Source: Amycolatopsis sp. CA-230715 (GTDB lineage: Bacteria; Actinomycetota; Actinomycetes; Mycobacteriales; Pseudonocardiaceae). From it: a stretch of DNA of 64,000 nt. Within the stretch, counting starts at the first letter, position 1. Every line of letters starts with the position of its first letter. The notes beneath the pieces are model-generated. The model saw only the letters and a program-made list of their open reading frames with translations, was not told where the DNA came from and did no database searches. Of the stretch, positions 51,445 to 59,488 are shown piece by piece. The position numbers and the translations under genes were made by a program. Where the stretch lies: contig NZ_CP059997.1 in NCBI RefSeq assembly GCF_018736145.1, positions 7,129,501-7,193,500 on the forward strand. Direction: 5' to 3'.

Positions 51445-53583
51445 GTGAGCGAACTACCCCAAGACCCGGTCTCCCCCGAAGCAGCACAGGACCTCGGTGA
51501 CGTACCCGCCGAGGCCCGCGAGCGGCATGCCGCGCTCGCCGAGGAGATCAGGGGCCACCAGTTCCGGTACTACGTGCTGGACTCGCCGACGATCACCGAC
51601 GGCGAGTTCGACGTGCTGCTGCGCGAGCTGGAGGGGCTCGAGGAGGAGCATCCCGGCCTGCGCACCCCGGACTCGCCGACGCAGAAGGTCGGGGGCACCT
51701 TCTCCACCGAGTTCACCGCGTACGACCACCTCGAGCGGATGCTCAGCCTTGACAACGTGTTCGACCCCGAGGAGCTGGTCACCTGGGTCGAGCGCGTCGA
51801 GAAGGAGATCGGCGCCACCCGGTACCTGTGCGAGCTGAAGATCGACGGGCTCGCGATCAACCTGCTCTACGAGGACGGCAGGCTCACCCGCGCGCTGACC
51901 CGCGGCGACGGCCGCACCGGCGAGGACGTCACGCTCAACGTCCGCACGCTCGAACAGGTCCCGGACAGGCTGACCGGCACCGACCGGTTCCCGGTGCCCG
52001 CGCTCGTCGAGGTCCGCGGCGAGGTGTTCTTCCGGGTGCAGGACTTCCTCGACCTCAACGCGCGGATGGTGGAGGCGGGCAAACCGCCGTACGCCAACCC
52101 GCGCAACACCGCGGCGGGCTCGCTGCGGCAGAAGGACCCCAAGATCACCAAGGAGCGGCGGCTGCGGCTGATCTGCCACGGGCTCGGCCGCAGGGAGGGC
52201 TTCGAGCCGGAGCGGCAGTCCGAGGCGTACGACGCGCTGGCCGCGTGGGGGCTGCCGGTTTCCCCGCACAGCAAGGTGATCTCGTCGGCCGAGCTCGCCG
52301 AGCACGTCGAGTACTGGGGCGAGCACCGGCACGACGCCGAGCACGAGATCGACGGCGTGGTGGTCAAGGTCGACCAGGTGGCCCTGCAGCGCAGGCTCGG
52401 CAGCACCTCGCGCGCGCCGCGGTGGGCGATCGCCTACAAGTACCCGCCGGAGGAGGCCACCACCACGTTGCTGGACATCCAGGTCAACGTGGGCCGCACC
52501 GGCCGTGTCACGCCGTTCGCGGTGATGGAGCCGGTCAAGGTGGCGGGCTCCACGGTCGCGATGGCCACGCTGCACAACGCGGAGGAGGTCAAGCGCAAGG
52601 GCGTGCTGATCGGCGACCGCGTGGTCATCCGCAAGGCGGGCGACGTCATCCCCGAGGTGCTCGGCCCGGTCGTCGACGTCCGCACCGGCGAGGAGCGCGA
52701 GTTCCTGATGCCGATCCGCTGCCCGGAGTGCGACACGCCGCTGGCCTACCAGAAGGAAGGCGACGTCGACATCCGCTGCCCGAACGCGCGGACCTGCCCG
52801 GCGCAGCTGCGCGAGCGGCTGTTCCACCTCGCCGGGCGCGGCGCGTTCGACATCGAGGTGCTCGGCTACGAGGCCGCCGTCGCGCTGCTGGAGTCCGGTG
52901 TGGTCGCCGACGAGGGTGACATCTTCGACCTCGACGAGGAGAAGCTGGGCGAGGTAGAGCTGTTCCGCACCAAGGCGGGCGAGCTGTCGGCCAATGCGAA
53001 GAAGCTGCTGGCGAACCTGGACTCGGCCAAGGACCGTCCACTGTGGAAGGTGATCGTCGGGCTGTCGATCCGGCACGTCGGGCCCACCGCGGCGCAGGCG
53101 CTGGCCCGCGAGTTCGGCTCGCTCGACCGCATCGAGCACGCGACGGAGGAGGAACTGGCCGACGTCGACGGGGTGGGACCGACGATCGCGCACGCCGCGC
53201 AGGAGTGGTTCGAGGTCGACTGGCACCGCGAGGTGGTCGAGAAGTGGCGGGCCGCCGGGGTGCGGATGGCGGAGGAGCGCGACGACTCGATCCCGCGCAA
53301 CCTCGAAGGTCTGTCCATTGTGGTCACCGGCTCGCTGGAGACGTTCTCGCGCGACGAGGCCAAGGAGGTCATCATGGCCCGCGGCGGGAAAGCGGCGGGT
53401 TCGGTGTCGAAGAAGACCGCGTTCGTGGTGGTCGGGGAAGCACCGGGGAGCAAGTACGAGAAGGCCGTCCAGCTGAAGGTGCCGGTGCTCGACGAAGCCG
53501 GTTTCCGCGTGCTGCTCGACGAAGGCCCCGAGGCCGCGGCGGAAGTGGCGCTGCCTGCCGAAGAGCCCGAGGCCGATGAGTGA
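51445..53583 (+). CDS. ligA: NAD-dependent DNA ligase
   Basis: This 712-residue essential ligase joins Okazaki fragments using NAD+. In order are the Ia domain (HQFRYYVLDSPTITDGEFD), the nucleotidyltransferase with Lys132 in ELKIDGLAIN, the OB fold (RTGRVTPFAVMEPV), the four-cysteine zinc finger (CPECDTPL then CPNARTCPAQ), helix-hairpin-helix repeats (about 480-600), and a BRCT domain (GLSIVVTGSLETFSRDEAKE to the end). An acidic tail follows. The start is GTG 51445, with a leaderless-type -10 just before. It is the Rv3014c equivalent. The GNAT gene overlaps its 3' end by eight bases. Confidence 0.98.
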   Translation: MSELPQDPVSPEAAQDLGDVPAEARERHAALAEEIRGHQFRYYVLDSPTITDGEFDVLLRELEGLEEEHPGLRTPDSPTQKVGGTFSTEFTAYDHLERMLSLDNVFDPEELVTWVERVEKEIGATRYLCELKIDGLAINLLYEDGRLTRALTRGDGRTGEDVTLNVRTLEQVPDRLTGTDRFPVPALVEVRGEVFFRVQDFLDLNARMVEAGKPPYANPRNTAAGSLRQKDPKITKERRLRLICHGLGRREGFEPERQSEAYDALAAWGLPVSPHSKVISSAELAEHVEYWGEHRHDAEHEIDGVVVKVDQVALQRRLGSTSRAPRWAIAYKYPPEEATTTLLDIQVNVGRTGRVTPFAVMEPVKVAGSTVAMATLHNAEEVKRKGVLIGDRVVIRKAGDVIPEVLGPVVDVRTGEEREFLMPIRCPECDTPLAYQKEGDVDIRCPNARTCPAQLRERLFHLAGRGAFDIEVLGYEAAVALLESGVVADEGDIFDLDEEKLGEVELFRTKAGELSANAKKLLANLDSAKDRPLWKVIVGLSIRHVGPTAAQALAREFGSLDRIEHATEEELADVDGVGPTIAHAAQEWFEVDWHREVVEKWRAAGVRMAEERDDSIPRNLEGLSIVVTGSLETFSRDEAKEVIMARGGKAAGSVSKKTAFVVVGEAPGSKYEKAVQLKVPVLDEAGFRVLLDEGPEAAAEVALPAEEPEADE

Positions 53584-54073
53584 GTTCGAGGTCCGGCTCG
53601 CCAGGCCGGACGAGTTCGCGGCGATCGGGGAGCTGACCGTCGCCGCGTACCGCGAAGACGGGCTGCTCGAAGGCCACGAGGACTACGCCGACGAACTGCG
53701 CGACGCCGCCGGGCGTGCCGCGGGCGCCGAACTGCTGGCCGCCGTCGACGCGGCTGGCACCGTGCTCGGTTCGGTCACGGTGGTGCCATCCGGTTCGGCG
53801 TACGCGGAGCTGGCCAGAGCGGACGAGTTGGAGTTCCGGATGCTCGGCGTCGCCGCCGCCGCGCGCGGCCGCGGCGTCGGGGAAGCGCTCACGCGCGCGG
53901 TGCTCCGCCGGGCGGGGGAGCTGGGCCGGGCCAGGGTGGTGCTGGTGAGCCTCGATCGGATGAAGGCGGCGCACCGGTTGTACGAGCGGATCGGGTTCGC
54001 CCGTCTCCCGGAGCGTGATTGGGCGCCGTACCCGGGTGTCCTGCTGCTCGCCTTCGGGTACGAGGTCGCCTGA
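53576..54073 (+). CDS. GNAT-family N-acetyltransferase
   Basis: This is a 165-residue acetyltransferase. The N-terminus FEVRLARPDEFAAIGELTV and the acetyl-CoA loop MLGVAAAARGRGVGEALTRAVL (RGxGxG-type: RGRGVG) are clear, with MKAAHRLYERIGFARLPERDW at the C-terminal end. ATG 53576 overlaps the ligA stop by eight bases, so it is translated with ligA. The acceptor is unknown, and it is not obviously linked to DNA repair. Confidence 0.9.
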   Translation: MSEFEVRLARPDEFAAIGELTVAAYREDGLLEGHEDYADELRDAAGRAAGAELLAAVDAAGTVLGSVTVVPSGSAYAELARADELEFRMLGVAAAARGRGVGEALTRAVLRRAGELGRARVVLVSLDRMKAAHRLYERIGFARLPERDWAPYPGVLLLAFGYEVA

Positions 54074-54175
54074 TCGGGCCAGTGACCGATCGGCTGCCGC
54101 ATCTCGGTCATCCGGCCGATGTACGGCGCCTTCGCCGTCGCCGAGGATGGCGCGGTCGCAAGGAGGTCTGGGGAG

Positions 54176-54640
54176 ATGGAAACGTTGTTGCGCACCGCGG
54201 ATCGGTGGCACGCCTCGGTCACGGGGCATCTCGTGGTCCGCCGGTTCGCGGTCGTGGTCCGGGTGCTGCTCGCCGTCGGGTTCGCGATTCCCGGCGCGAT
54301 CAAGGTGCTCGGCCTGCCGTTCACGAAGGAGTCGGCGGCCTCGGGGCCGGTCGGGTTGTTCTTCGATGTGCTGGAACGCTCGGGGGCGTTGTACGAGTTC
54401 GTCGGCGTCGCGCAGGTCGCCGCCGCCGTGCTCCTGCTCGTGCCCCGCACGAGGACCGTCGGCGCGCTGATCTACCTGCCGGTGATCAGCGGCATCGTGG
54501 TCCTCACCACCACGATGGACTTCGCCGGGACGTGGGTGATCACGAGCCTGATGCTGCTGGGCGTGGTGTTCCTGCTGTGCGCGGACTGGCCGCGGCTCCG
54601 CCCGCTCTTCGGGACCGCGCCCCGCGAGCGCGCCGCCTGA
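54176..54640 (+). CDS. DoxX-family membrane protein
   Basis: This is a 154-residue protein with four predicted helices: FAVVVRVLLAVGFAIPGAIKVLG, FVGVAQVAAAVLLLVP, LIYLPVISGIVVLTTTM and WVITSLMLLGVVFLLCADW. The pattern of the first helix followed by K-(V/L)-x-G and the central E-F-V-G resembles DoxX/DoxD-like proteins, some of which act with oxidoreductases at the membrane. AAGGAGG precedes ATG 54176. No function can be assigned beyond the family. Confidence 0.8.
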   Translation: METLLRTADRWHASVTGHLVVRRFAVVVRVLLAVGFAIPGAIKVLGLPFTKESAASGPVGLFFDVLERSGALYEFVGVAQVAAAVLLLVPRTRTVGALIYLPVISGIVVLTTTMDFAGTWVITSLMLLGVVFLLCADWPRLRPLFGTAPRERAA

Positions 54641-54696
54641 GCCCGGCGTCCGATTGCCGCCGGTGCGGGCGTGCGCGGGCGGGCAGGCTCGGCGGC

Positions 54697-55116
54697 ATGA
54701 CGAGTTCGGTAGAGGTGCTGACCCGGATGTACGCGGCGGAAGCGCGGTACCTAGCCGCGGGCGGGCCGGGGGTGGCGAGCTTCGACGAGCTGGCCCCGTT
54801 CTTCGACGAGAACATGGTGCTGCACCAAGCGGAAGCGCTGCCCTACGGCGGAACCTGGCGCGGCCACGCCGGAATGGAACGGTTCTTCGCCGCGATGAGC
54901 CGGACGTGGGAGTCCTTCGACATGGTGGCGCAGCGAATCCTGTCGGCGGGCGACCCGCTGGTGGTGCACACCGAAGTCAGCGCCCGCTCCCGCGCGACGG
55001 GGCGGCACCTCGCCTTCCCGATCCTGCAGACCCTGACCATCCACAACGGACGCATCACCGAAGTGCATCCGTTCTACTGGGACACCGCCAAGATCGCCGC
55101 CGCCTGCACCCCGTGA
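54697..55116 (+). CDS. SnoaL-like/NTF2-fold protein
   Basis: This is a 139-residue protein with a cone-shaped alpha+beta barrel pattern: VLTRMYAAEARYLAAGG as the first helix, FFDENMVLHQAEALPYGGTWRGHAGMERFF as the hallmark strand-helix, and FPILQTLTIHNGRITEVHPFYWD as the sheet. Members include polyketide cyclases, ketosteroid isomerase relatives and many of unknown role. The bases before ATG 54697 are GC-rich without a strong ribosome-binding site. A long repeat cluster begins just after its stop. Confidence 0.85.
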   Translation: MTSSVEVLTRMYAAEARYLAAGGPGVASFDELAPFFDENMVLHQAEALPYGGTWRGHAGMERFFAAMSRTWESFDMVAQRILSAGDPLVVHTEVSARSRATGRHLAFPILQTLTIHNGRITEVHPFYWDTAKIAAACTP

Positions 55117-55160
55117 CCACACCGGCGGCGCGGCTCGCCCTGATGGCCGCGCATCGCCTG

Positions 55161-55771
55161 CCCCGAAAGATGCTCCTATAGAGGTCGTCGGGGCGGGTCG
55201 CGGGTGCCACCGAAGGCTCCTCTTGGGGCGCTGAGCGTCACGATCTCGGCCCTCGTGGCGGGCTGCCGCCACCCGCAGCTGTCCCCGAAGGGCCTTCGCG
55301 TGCCCCGAAAGTGACACTCGGGGAATCCAGCGCCCCGAACGTCACTTTCGGGGCACCGACAGCCGGGACCGCACCTCCACGAGAGTGAGGAAAGTGGCGC
55401 TAGGCGCCCCGAAGGTCACCTTCGGGGACTTCCGCTCACTCGCCAGCCACGACACCACGGCGCGTGCCGCGATCCACACGCCATCACTGTGATCTTCGGG
55501 AACTTGCCCCCGACCGTCACTTTCGGTGCGGGCGCGTCGTGGTGGTCGAGCGTGCGAGGGGTGGATTCGCGGCGCTAGGCGCCCCGAAGGTGGCCTTCGG
55601 GGCATGCACAGCCCTGCCCGCACGGGAGCGAGGGCCGAGAAAGTGGCGCTAGGGTCCCCGAAGGTGGCCTTCGGGGACCAGCAGAGGACCTCCGCCGCCG
55701 ATCACCGCGCCGCGCACCCGACATCACTGTGACCTTCGGGGCATCTATGTCCCCGAAAGCCACTTTCGGGG
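55161..55771. repeat. Cluster C of CCCCGAA/TTCGGGG palindromic repeats
   Basis: This fills most of the 754-base gap 55117-55870. Good palindromic units are at 55332-55354, 55406-55427, 55581-55603, 55655-55677 and 55751-55771. Decayed ones are at 55282-55300, 55302-55323 and 55506-55529, and half units at 55161-55170 and 55721-55742. Bases 55530-55742 are the inverted counterpart of cluster A 12329-12540, without A's 17-bp duplication. Bases 55161-55300 match cluster D in inverted orientation, including the words GATCTCGGCCCTCG and CCTATAGAGGTCGTCGGG. No coding region is supported. Confidence 0.9.
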
Positions 55772-55870
55772 CAGGGGCAGGGGCAGGGGCCAAGCGGCAC
55801 CCGCCCGCGACGAGGATGCGGCGTCCGATTTCCGCCAGCGCAGCGGCGCCCCGGCCAGAACGATGGTGCC

Positions 55871-56809
55871 ATGCGAAAGTTCAGGTTCGGAGTGCTCGGC
55901 GAGTCCGTGCGGGACACCGCCGGTCTGCTCACCACGGCCACGCGTGCGGAAGAACTCGGGTATTCGACGTTCCTGCTGCGCGACCACTTCGTCACGGAGC
56001 CCTTCGGCGATCAGCTCTCGCCGATGCCCGCGCTCGCCGCCGTCGCCATGGCCACGACGAAGTTGCGCTTGGGCACGTTGGTGCTGGCCAACGATTACCG
56101 CCATCCCGTGCTGCTGGCCAAGGAGGCCGCCACCCTCCAGGAGATCTCGGGTGGCCGGTTCGAACTGGGCATCGGCGCGGGCTGGCACCGCGACGAGTAC
56201 GAGCGCGCCGGGCTCGCGTTCGACGCCGCGGGCACCAGGGTCGGCAGGCTCGCCGAGGCGGTACCGATCCTCAAAAGCCTGCTCGACGGCAAGGAGGTCA
56301 CGGCCGACGGCGCGCACTACCGGATCGACGGCCTCGCCACCTTCCCGAACGCCGCGACGGCAACGCCGATCCTGATGGGCTCCGGCGGACCGCGCATGCT
56401 GCGGCTGGCTGGCCAGACAGCCGACATCGTCGGCATCCTCCCGATCGCGCTCCCGGAAGGCGCCATCTCGGGCGCGTTGTCAGAGCGCTCGTCGGCGGCG
56501 ATGGCGCGCAAGATCGCGCTCGTCGCCGAAGGCGCGGGCTCTCGGTTCGACGACATCGAGCTGACCCAGATCCTGACCGTGCACGTCGTCGACGACCACC
56601 GCGAAGAGGCCGAGCGGATCGCGCGCACGCGCGGCTGGGGAGACGGCGAGGTCGTGCTGGACATGCCGTCGAAGGTCGTCGGCCCGGTGGACCGGATCGT
56701 GGACGAACTACTCGACCGGCGGGAGCGCTTCGGCCTGTCCTACCACGTGGTTTCTGACACCGACCTGGAGCGGTTCGCCCCGGTCGTGGCGCTACTGGCC
56801 GGGAAGTAG
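55871..56809 (+). CDS. LLM-class F420-dependent oxidoreductase (TIGR03621-like)
   Basis: This is a 312-residue luciferase-like TIM barrel. It starts FRFGVLGESVRDTAGLLTTATRAEELGYSTFLLRDH, then LRLGTLVLANDYRHP, LQEISGGRFELGIGAGWHRDEY, and PILMGSGGPRMLRLAGQ with the family phosphate-binding loop, ending with a C-terminal helix. These features fit F420-dependent actinobacterial members; the substrate is unknown. It follows a large repeat cluster, so its promoter lies within or next to that DNA. Confidence 0.9.
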   Translation: MRKFRFGVLGESVRDTAGLLTTATRAEELGYSTFLLRDHFVTEPFGDQLSPMPALAAVAMATTKLRLGTLVLANDYRHPVLLAKEAATLQEISGGRFELGIGAGWHRDEYERAGLAFDAAGTRVGRLAEAVPILKSLLDGKEVTADGAHYRIDGLATFPNAATATPILMGSGGPRMLRLAGQTADIVGILPIALPEGAISGALSERSSAAMARKIALVAEGAGSRFDDIELTQILTVHVVDDHREEAERIARTRGWGDGEVVLDMPSKVVGPVDRIVDELLDRRERFGLSYHVVSDTDLERFAPVVALLAGK

Positions 56810-56811
56810 CC

Positions 56812-57465
56812 TCAGCCGTCGAGCACGACGGACACGATGCCCGCGAAGTGGGCGAGCCGCGCGACTTCGGCGGCGCGGAACATCGGCCCGCCCGGCCGCC
56901 CGACGAGCAGTGCTTTGTCCGGTTTGCCCAGCGGGGTGGCGGCGAGTTCGGTGCCCAGCTCCTGCCAGGTCTCCGGGATCCACGCTTCCTCGGAGTCCAG
57001 GATCGTGGCCCGTTCGAGCGGCAGCCACGGCAGCTCGGTGATCTCCGCCTCCGGCGCGGCGCTCGACGAAGCGAGCCGGTGCACACCGTCCTGCGAGTAC
57101 TTCACCACGAGCGCCCAGCCCGCGCGGATGATCCTCGGCACGCCTTCGACCAGGATCGACAACCCCGCGCCCGGCTGACCGGCGATTTCCTCGACGAGTT
57201 CGAGTTCGCGATGCGTGTCCAGCACGCCAGCGTACGGGCGGACGGCGTCGACCTCGACGCCTTCGACGCTCTCGGCCGCGGTGATCAGCGAGTCCGGCAG
57301 GCGACCGGACGGCAGCTCGACGACCAGGTCGTCGATCGCCACACCGCCGCCGCGTTCGACGACGTCGACGCTGAGGATGTCCGCGCCGACGGTGCCGAGC
57401 GCGGTGGCCACCGCGCCGAGGGTGCCCGGACTGTCCGGGAGCTGCACCCGGATCAGGAACGACAA
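56812..57465 (-). CDS. ACT-domain regulatory protein (Rv3013-like)
   Basis: This is a 217-residue protein. The N-terminal ACT domain (about 1-75) has FLIRVQLPDSPGTLGAVATALG with the ligand-binding D-x-PG, ADILSVDVVERGGG, and DDLVVELPSG. The C-terminal part (about 90-217), with RIIRAGWALVV and ALLVGRPGGPMF, is specific to this actinobacterial family. The start is TTG 57465: GAGAGGGG is well placed before it and no ATG or GTG fits the ACT fold. It is divergent from gatC, exactly as in mycobacteria. The ligand, probably an amino acid, is unknown. Confidence 0.85.
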   Translation of the reverse strand: MSFLIRVQLPDSPGTLGAVATALGTVGADILSVDVVERGGGVAIDDLVVELPSGRLPDSLITAAESVEGVEVDAVRPYAGVLDTHRELELVEEIAGQPGAGLSILVEGVPRIIRAGWALVVKYSQDGVHRLASSSAAPEAEITELPWLPLERATILDSEEAWIPETWQELGTELAATPLGKPDKALLVGRPGGPMFRAAEVARLAHFAGIVSVVLDG

Positions 57466-57672
57466 CGTCGCACCCCTCTCGTCTCCTCGGCAGGACGGCG
57501 CCGGCCGTCCCGCTGCCGGTCGATGATTGTGGCAGACCACGAGAGCCAACCCGATCGCCCGTCCGTCTGGCGGGATCTTCGCGAGCCGTAACCCAGTCGA
57601 GATGACGTCGGCCGCCGCCATAGACTTGGCGCTTCGAGAAGCAGTCGCAGACACCCCCGGGGAGCCACCCGC

Positions 57673-57969
57673 GTGACCAATATTTCCCGTGACGAGGTCG
57701 CACACCTCGCCAAGCTGGCCAGGCTGGCCGTCACCGATGACGAGCTGGACGTCTTCGCAGGCCAGCTCGACCAGATCCTGGACTCGGTGGCCAAGGTCAG
57801 CGAGGTCGCCGCGGACGACATCCCGCCGACCTCGCACGCCGTGCCGCTGACCAACGTGTTCCGCGAGGACGTCGTGCGGCCGGGGCTGAGCCAGGAGCAG
57901 GCGCTCTCCGGCGCGCCCGCGGCCGAAGAGGGCCGGTTCCGGGTGCCGCGGATCCTGGGGGAGGAGTGA
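57673..57969 (+). CDS. gatC: Asp/Glu-tRNA amidotransferase subunit C
   Basis: This is the 98-residue GatC subunit that bridges GatA and GatB. ISRDEVAHLAKLARLAVTDDELDVFAGQLDQIL is the family N-terminus and PPTSHAVPLTNVFREDVVRPGL the middle. It starts at GTG 57673 and ends one base before gatA. The complex converts Glu-tRNA(Gln) and Asp-tRNA(Asn) to their amides, standard in actinomycetes without GlnRS. Confidence 0.96.
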   Translation: MTNISRDEVAHLAKLARLAVTDDELDVFAGQLDQILDSVAKVSEVAADDIPPTSHAVPLTNVFREDVVRPGLSQEQALSGAPAAEEGRFRVPRILGEE

Positions 57970-57970
57970 C

Positions 57971-59488
57971 GTGACCGAGCTGACGAAGCTGACCGCCGCC
58001 GAGCTGGCGGAGAAGATCCGCACGCGCGAGGTGACCTCGGTCGAGGTGACGCAGGCGCACCTGGACCGCATCGCCGCGGTCGACGACCACGTCCACGCGT
58101 TCCTGCACGTCGACACCGAGGGCGCGCTCGAAGCCGCCCGCGCGGTCGACGGCGACGTGGCCGAGGGCCGCGAACTCGCCTCCCCGCTCGCGGGCGTGCC
58201 GCTCGCGCTGAAGGACGTGCTGACCACGAAGGGCATCCCGACCACGGTCGGGTCGAAGACGCTCGAAGGCTGGCTCCCGCCCTACGACGCCACGGTGACG
58301 CGCAAGCTGCGCGAGGCCGGGGTCGTCATCCTCGGCAAGACGAACATGGACGAGTTCGCGATGGGCTCGTCCACCGAGAACTCCGCGTTCGGCCCGACGC
58401 ACAACCCGTGGGACCACGCGCGCATCCCCGGCGGGTCCGGCGGCGGTTCGTCGGCCTCGATCGCCGCGTTCGAAGCGCCGCTCGCGATCGGCACCGACAC
58501 CGGCGGTTCGATCCGGCAGCCCGGCGCGGTCACCGGCACCGTCGGCGTGAAGCCGACCTACGGCGGTGTCTCCCGGTACGGCCTCGTCGCGTTCTCGTCC
58601 TCGCTCGACCAGGCCGGTCCGTGCGCCCGCACGGTGCTCGACGCCGCGCTGCTGCACGAGGTGATCGGCGGCCACGACCCGTTCGACTCCACCTCGATCG
58701 ACGCGCCGGTGCCGCCGGTGGTCGCCGCCGCTCGCCAGGGTCTGACCGGCGACTTGTCCGGCGTCCGAGTCGGCGTCGTCAAGGAATTTGGTGGGGACGG
58801 CTACCAGGCAGGTGTGCTCCGGTCGTTCGAGGCCGCGGTCGAGCAGCTGCGCGAGCTCGGCGCCGAGGTCGTCGAGGTGTCGTGCCCGCACTTCACCTAC
58901 GCGCTGCCCGCCTACTACCTGATCGCACCGAGCGAGTGCTCGTCGAACCTCGCCCGGTTCGACGCGATGCGCTACGGCCTGCGCGCCGGTGACGACGGCA
59001 CGCACAGCGCTGAAGAGGTCATGTCGCTGACCAGGGAAAAGGGCTTCGGCGCCGAGGTGAAGCGGCGGATCATGCTGGGCACCTACGCGCTGTCGTCCGG
59101 CTACTACGACGCCTACTACGGCTCCGCGCAAAAGGTGCGCACGCTGATCTCGCGCGACTTCGACTCGGCCTTCGAGAAGGTCGATGTGCTGGTGTCGCCG
59201 ACCACGCCCACCACGGCGTTCAAGATCGGCGAGCGGGTGGACGACCCGATGGCGATGTACCTCGCCGACCTGTGCACCATCCCGTCGAACCTGGCTGGCA
59301 ACGCCGCCATGAGTGTCCCGAGTGGACTGTCCGATGAGGACGGTCTGCCGGTCGGGCTGCAGATCATGGCTCCTTCGTTGGCCGACGACCGGCTCTACCG
59401 GGTCGGCGCGGCGTACGAGGTGGCGCGCGACGCGGCCGCCGGAGGTTCGCTGGTGCACCAGGTGCCCGAGCTGGGAGGAAAGAAGTGA
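57971..59488 (+). CDS. gatA: Asp/Glu-tRNA amidotransferase subunit A
   Basis: This is the 505-residue glutaminase subunit. The amidase-signature triad can be read: Lys81 in LALKDVL, the cis-Ser156 in RIPGGSGGGSSAS, and nucleophile Ser180 in GTDTGGSIRQPG, with the 24-residue spacing between the serines expected for GatA. VKPTYGGVSRYGLVAFSSSLDQ is also diagnostic. GTG 57971 follows gatC by one base, with GGGAGGAG overlapping the end of gatC. gatB overlaps its stop. Confidence 0.97.
   Translation: MTELTKLTAAELAEKIRTREVTSVEVTQAHLDRIAAVDDHVHAFLHVDTEGALEAARAVDGDVAEGRELASPLAGVPLALKDVLTTKGIPTTVGSKTLEGWLPPYDATVTRKLREAGVVILGKTNMDEFAMGSSTENSAFGPTHNPWDHARIPGGSGGGSSASIAAFEAPLAIGTDTGGSIRQPGAVTGTVGVKPTYGGVSRYGLVAFSSSLDQAGPCARTVLDAALLHEVIGGHDPFDSTSIDAPVPPVVAAARQGLTGDLSGVRVGVVKEFGGDGYQAGVLRSFEAAVEQLRELGAEVVEVSCPHFTYALPAYYLIAPSECSSNLARFDAMRYGLRAGDDGTHSAEEVMSLTREKGFGAEVKRRIMLGTYALSSGYYDAYYGSAQKVRTLISRDFDSAFEKVDVLVSPTTPTTAFKIGERVDDPMAMYLADLCTIPSNLAGNAAMSVPSGLSDEDGLPVGLQIMAPSLADDRLYRVGAAYEVARDAAAGGSLVHQVPELGGKK

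Noticed and set aside
55161..55771. Possible CRISPR array
   Set aside because: The repeats are palindromic, vary in sequence and orientation, have irregular spacing, the spacers themselves are homologous between clusters, and no cas gene is near.
56812..58245. Long minus-strand frame joining the ACT protein to DNA opposite gatC and the start of gatA
   Set aside because: The ACT fold begins at TTG 57465 with a proper ribosome-binding site; the extension is antisense to gatC and gatA.
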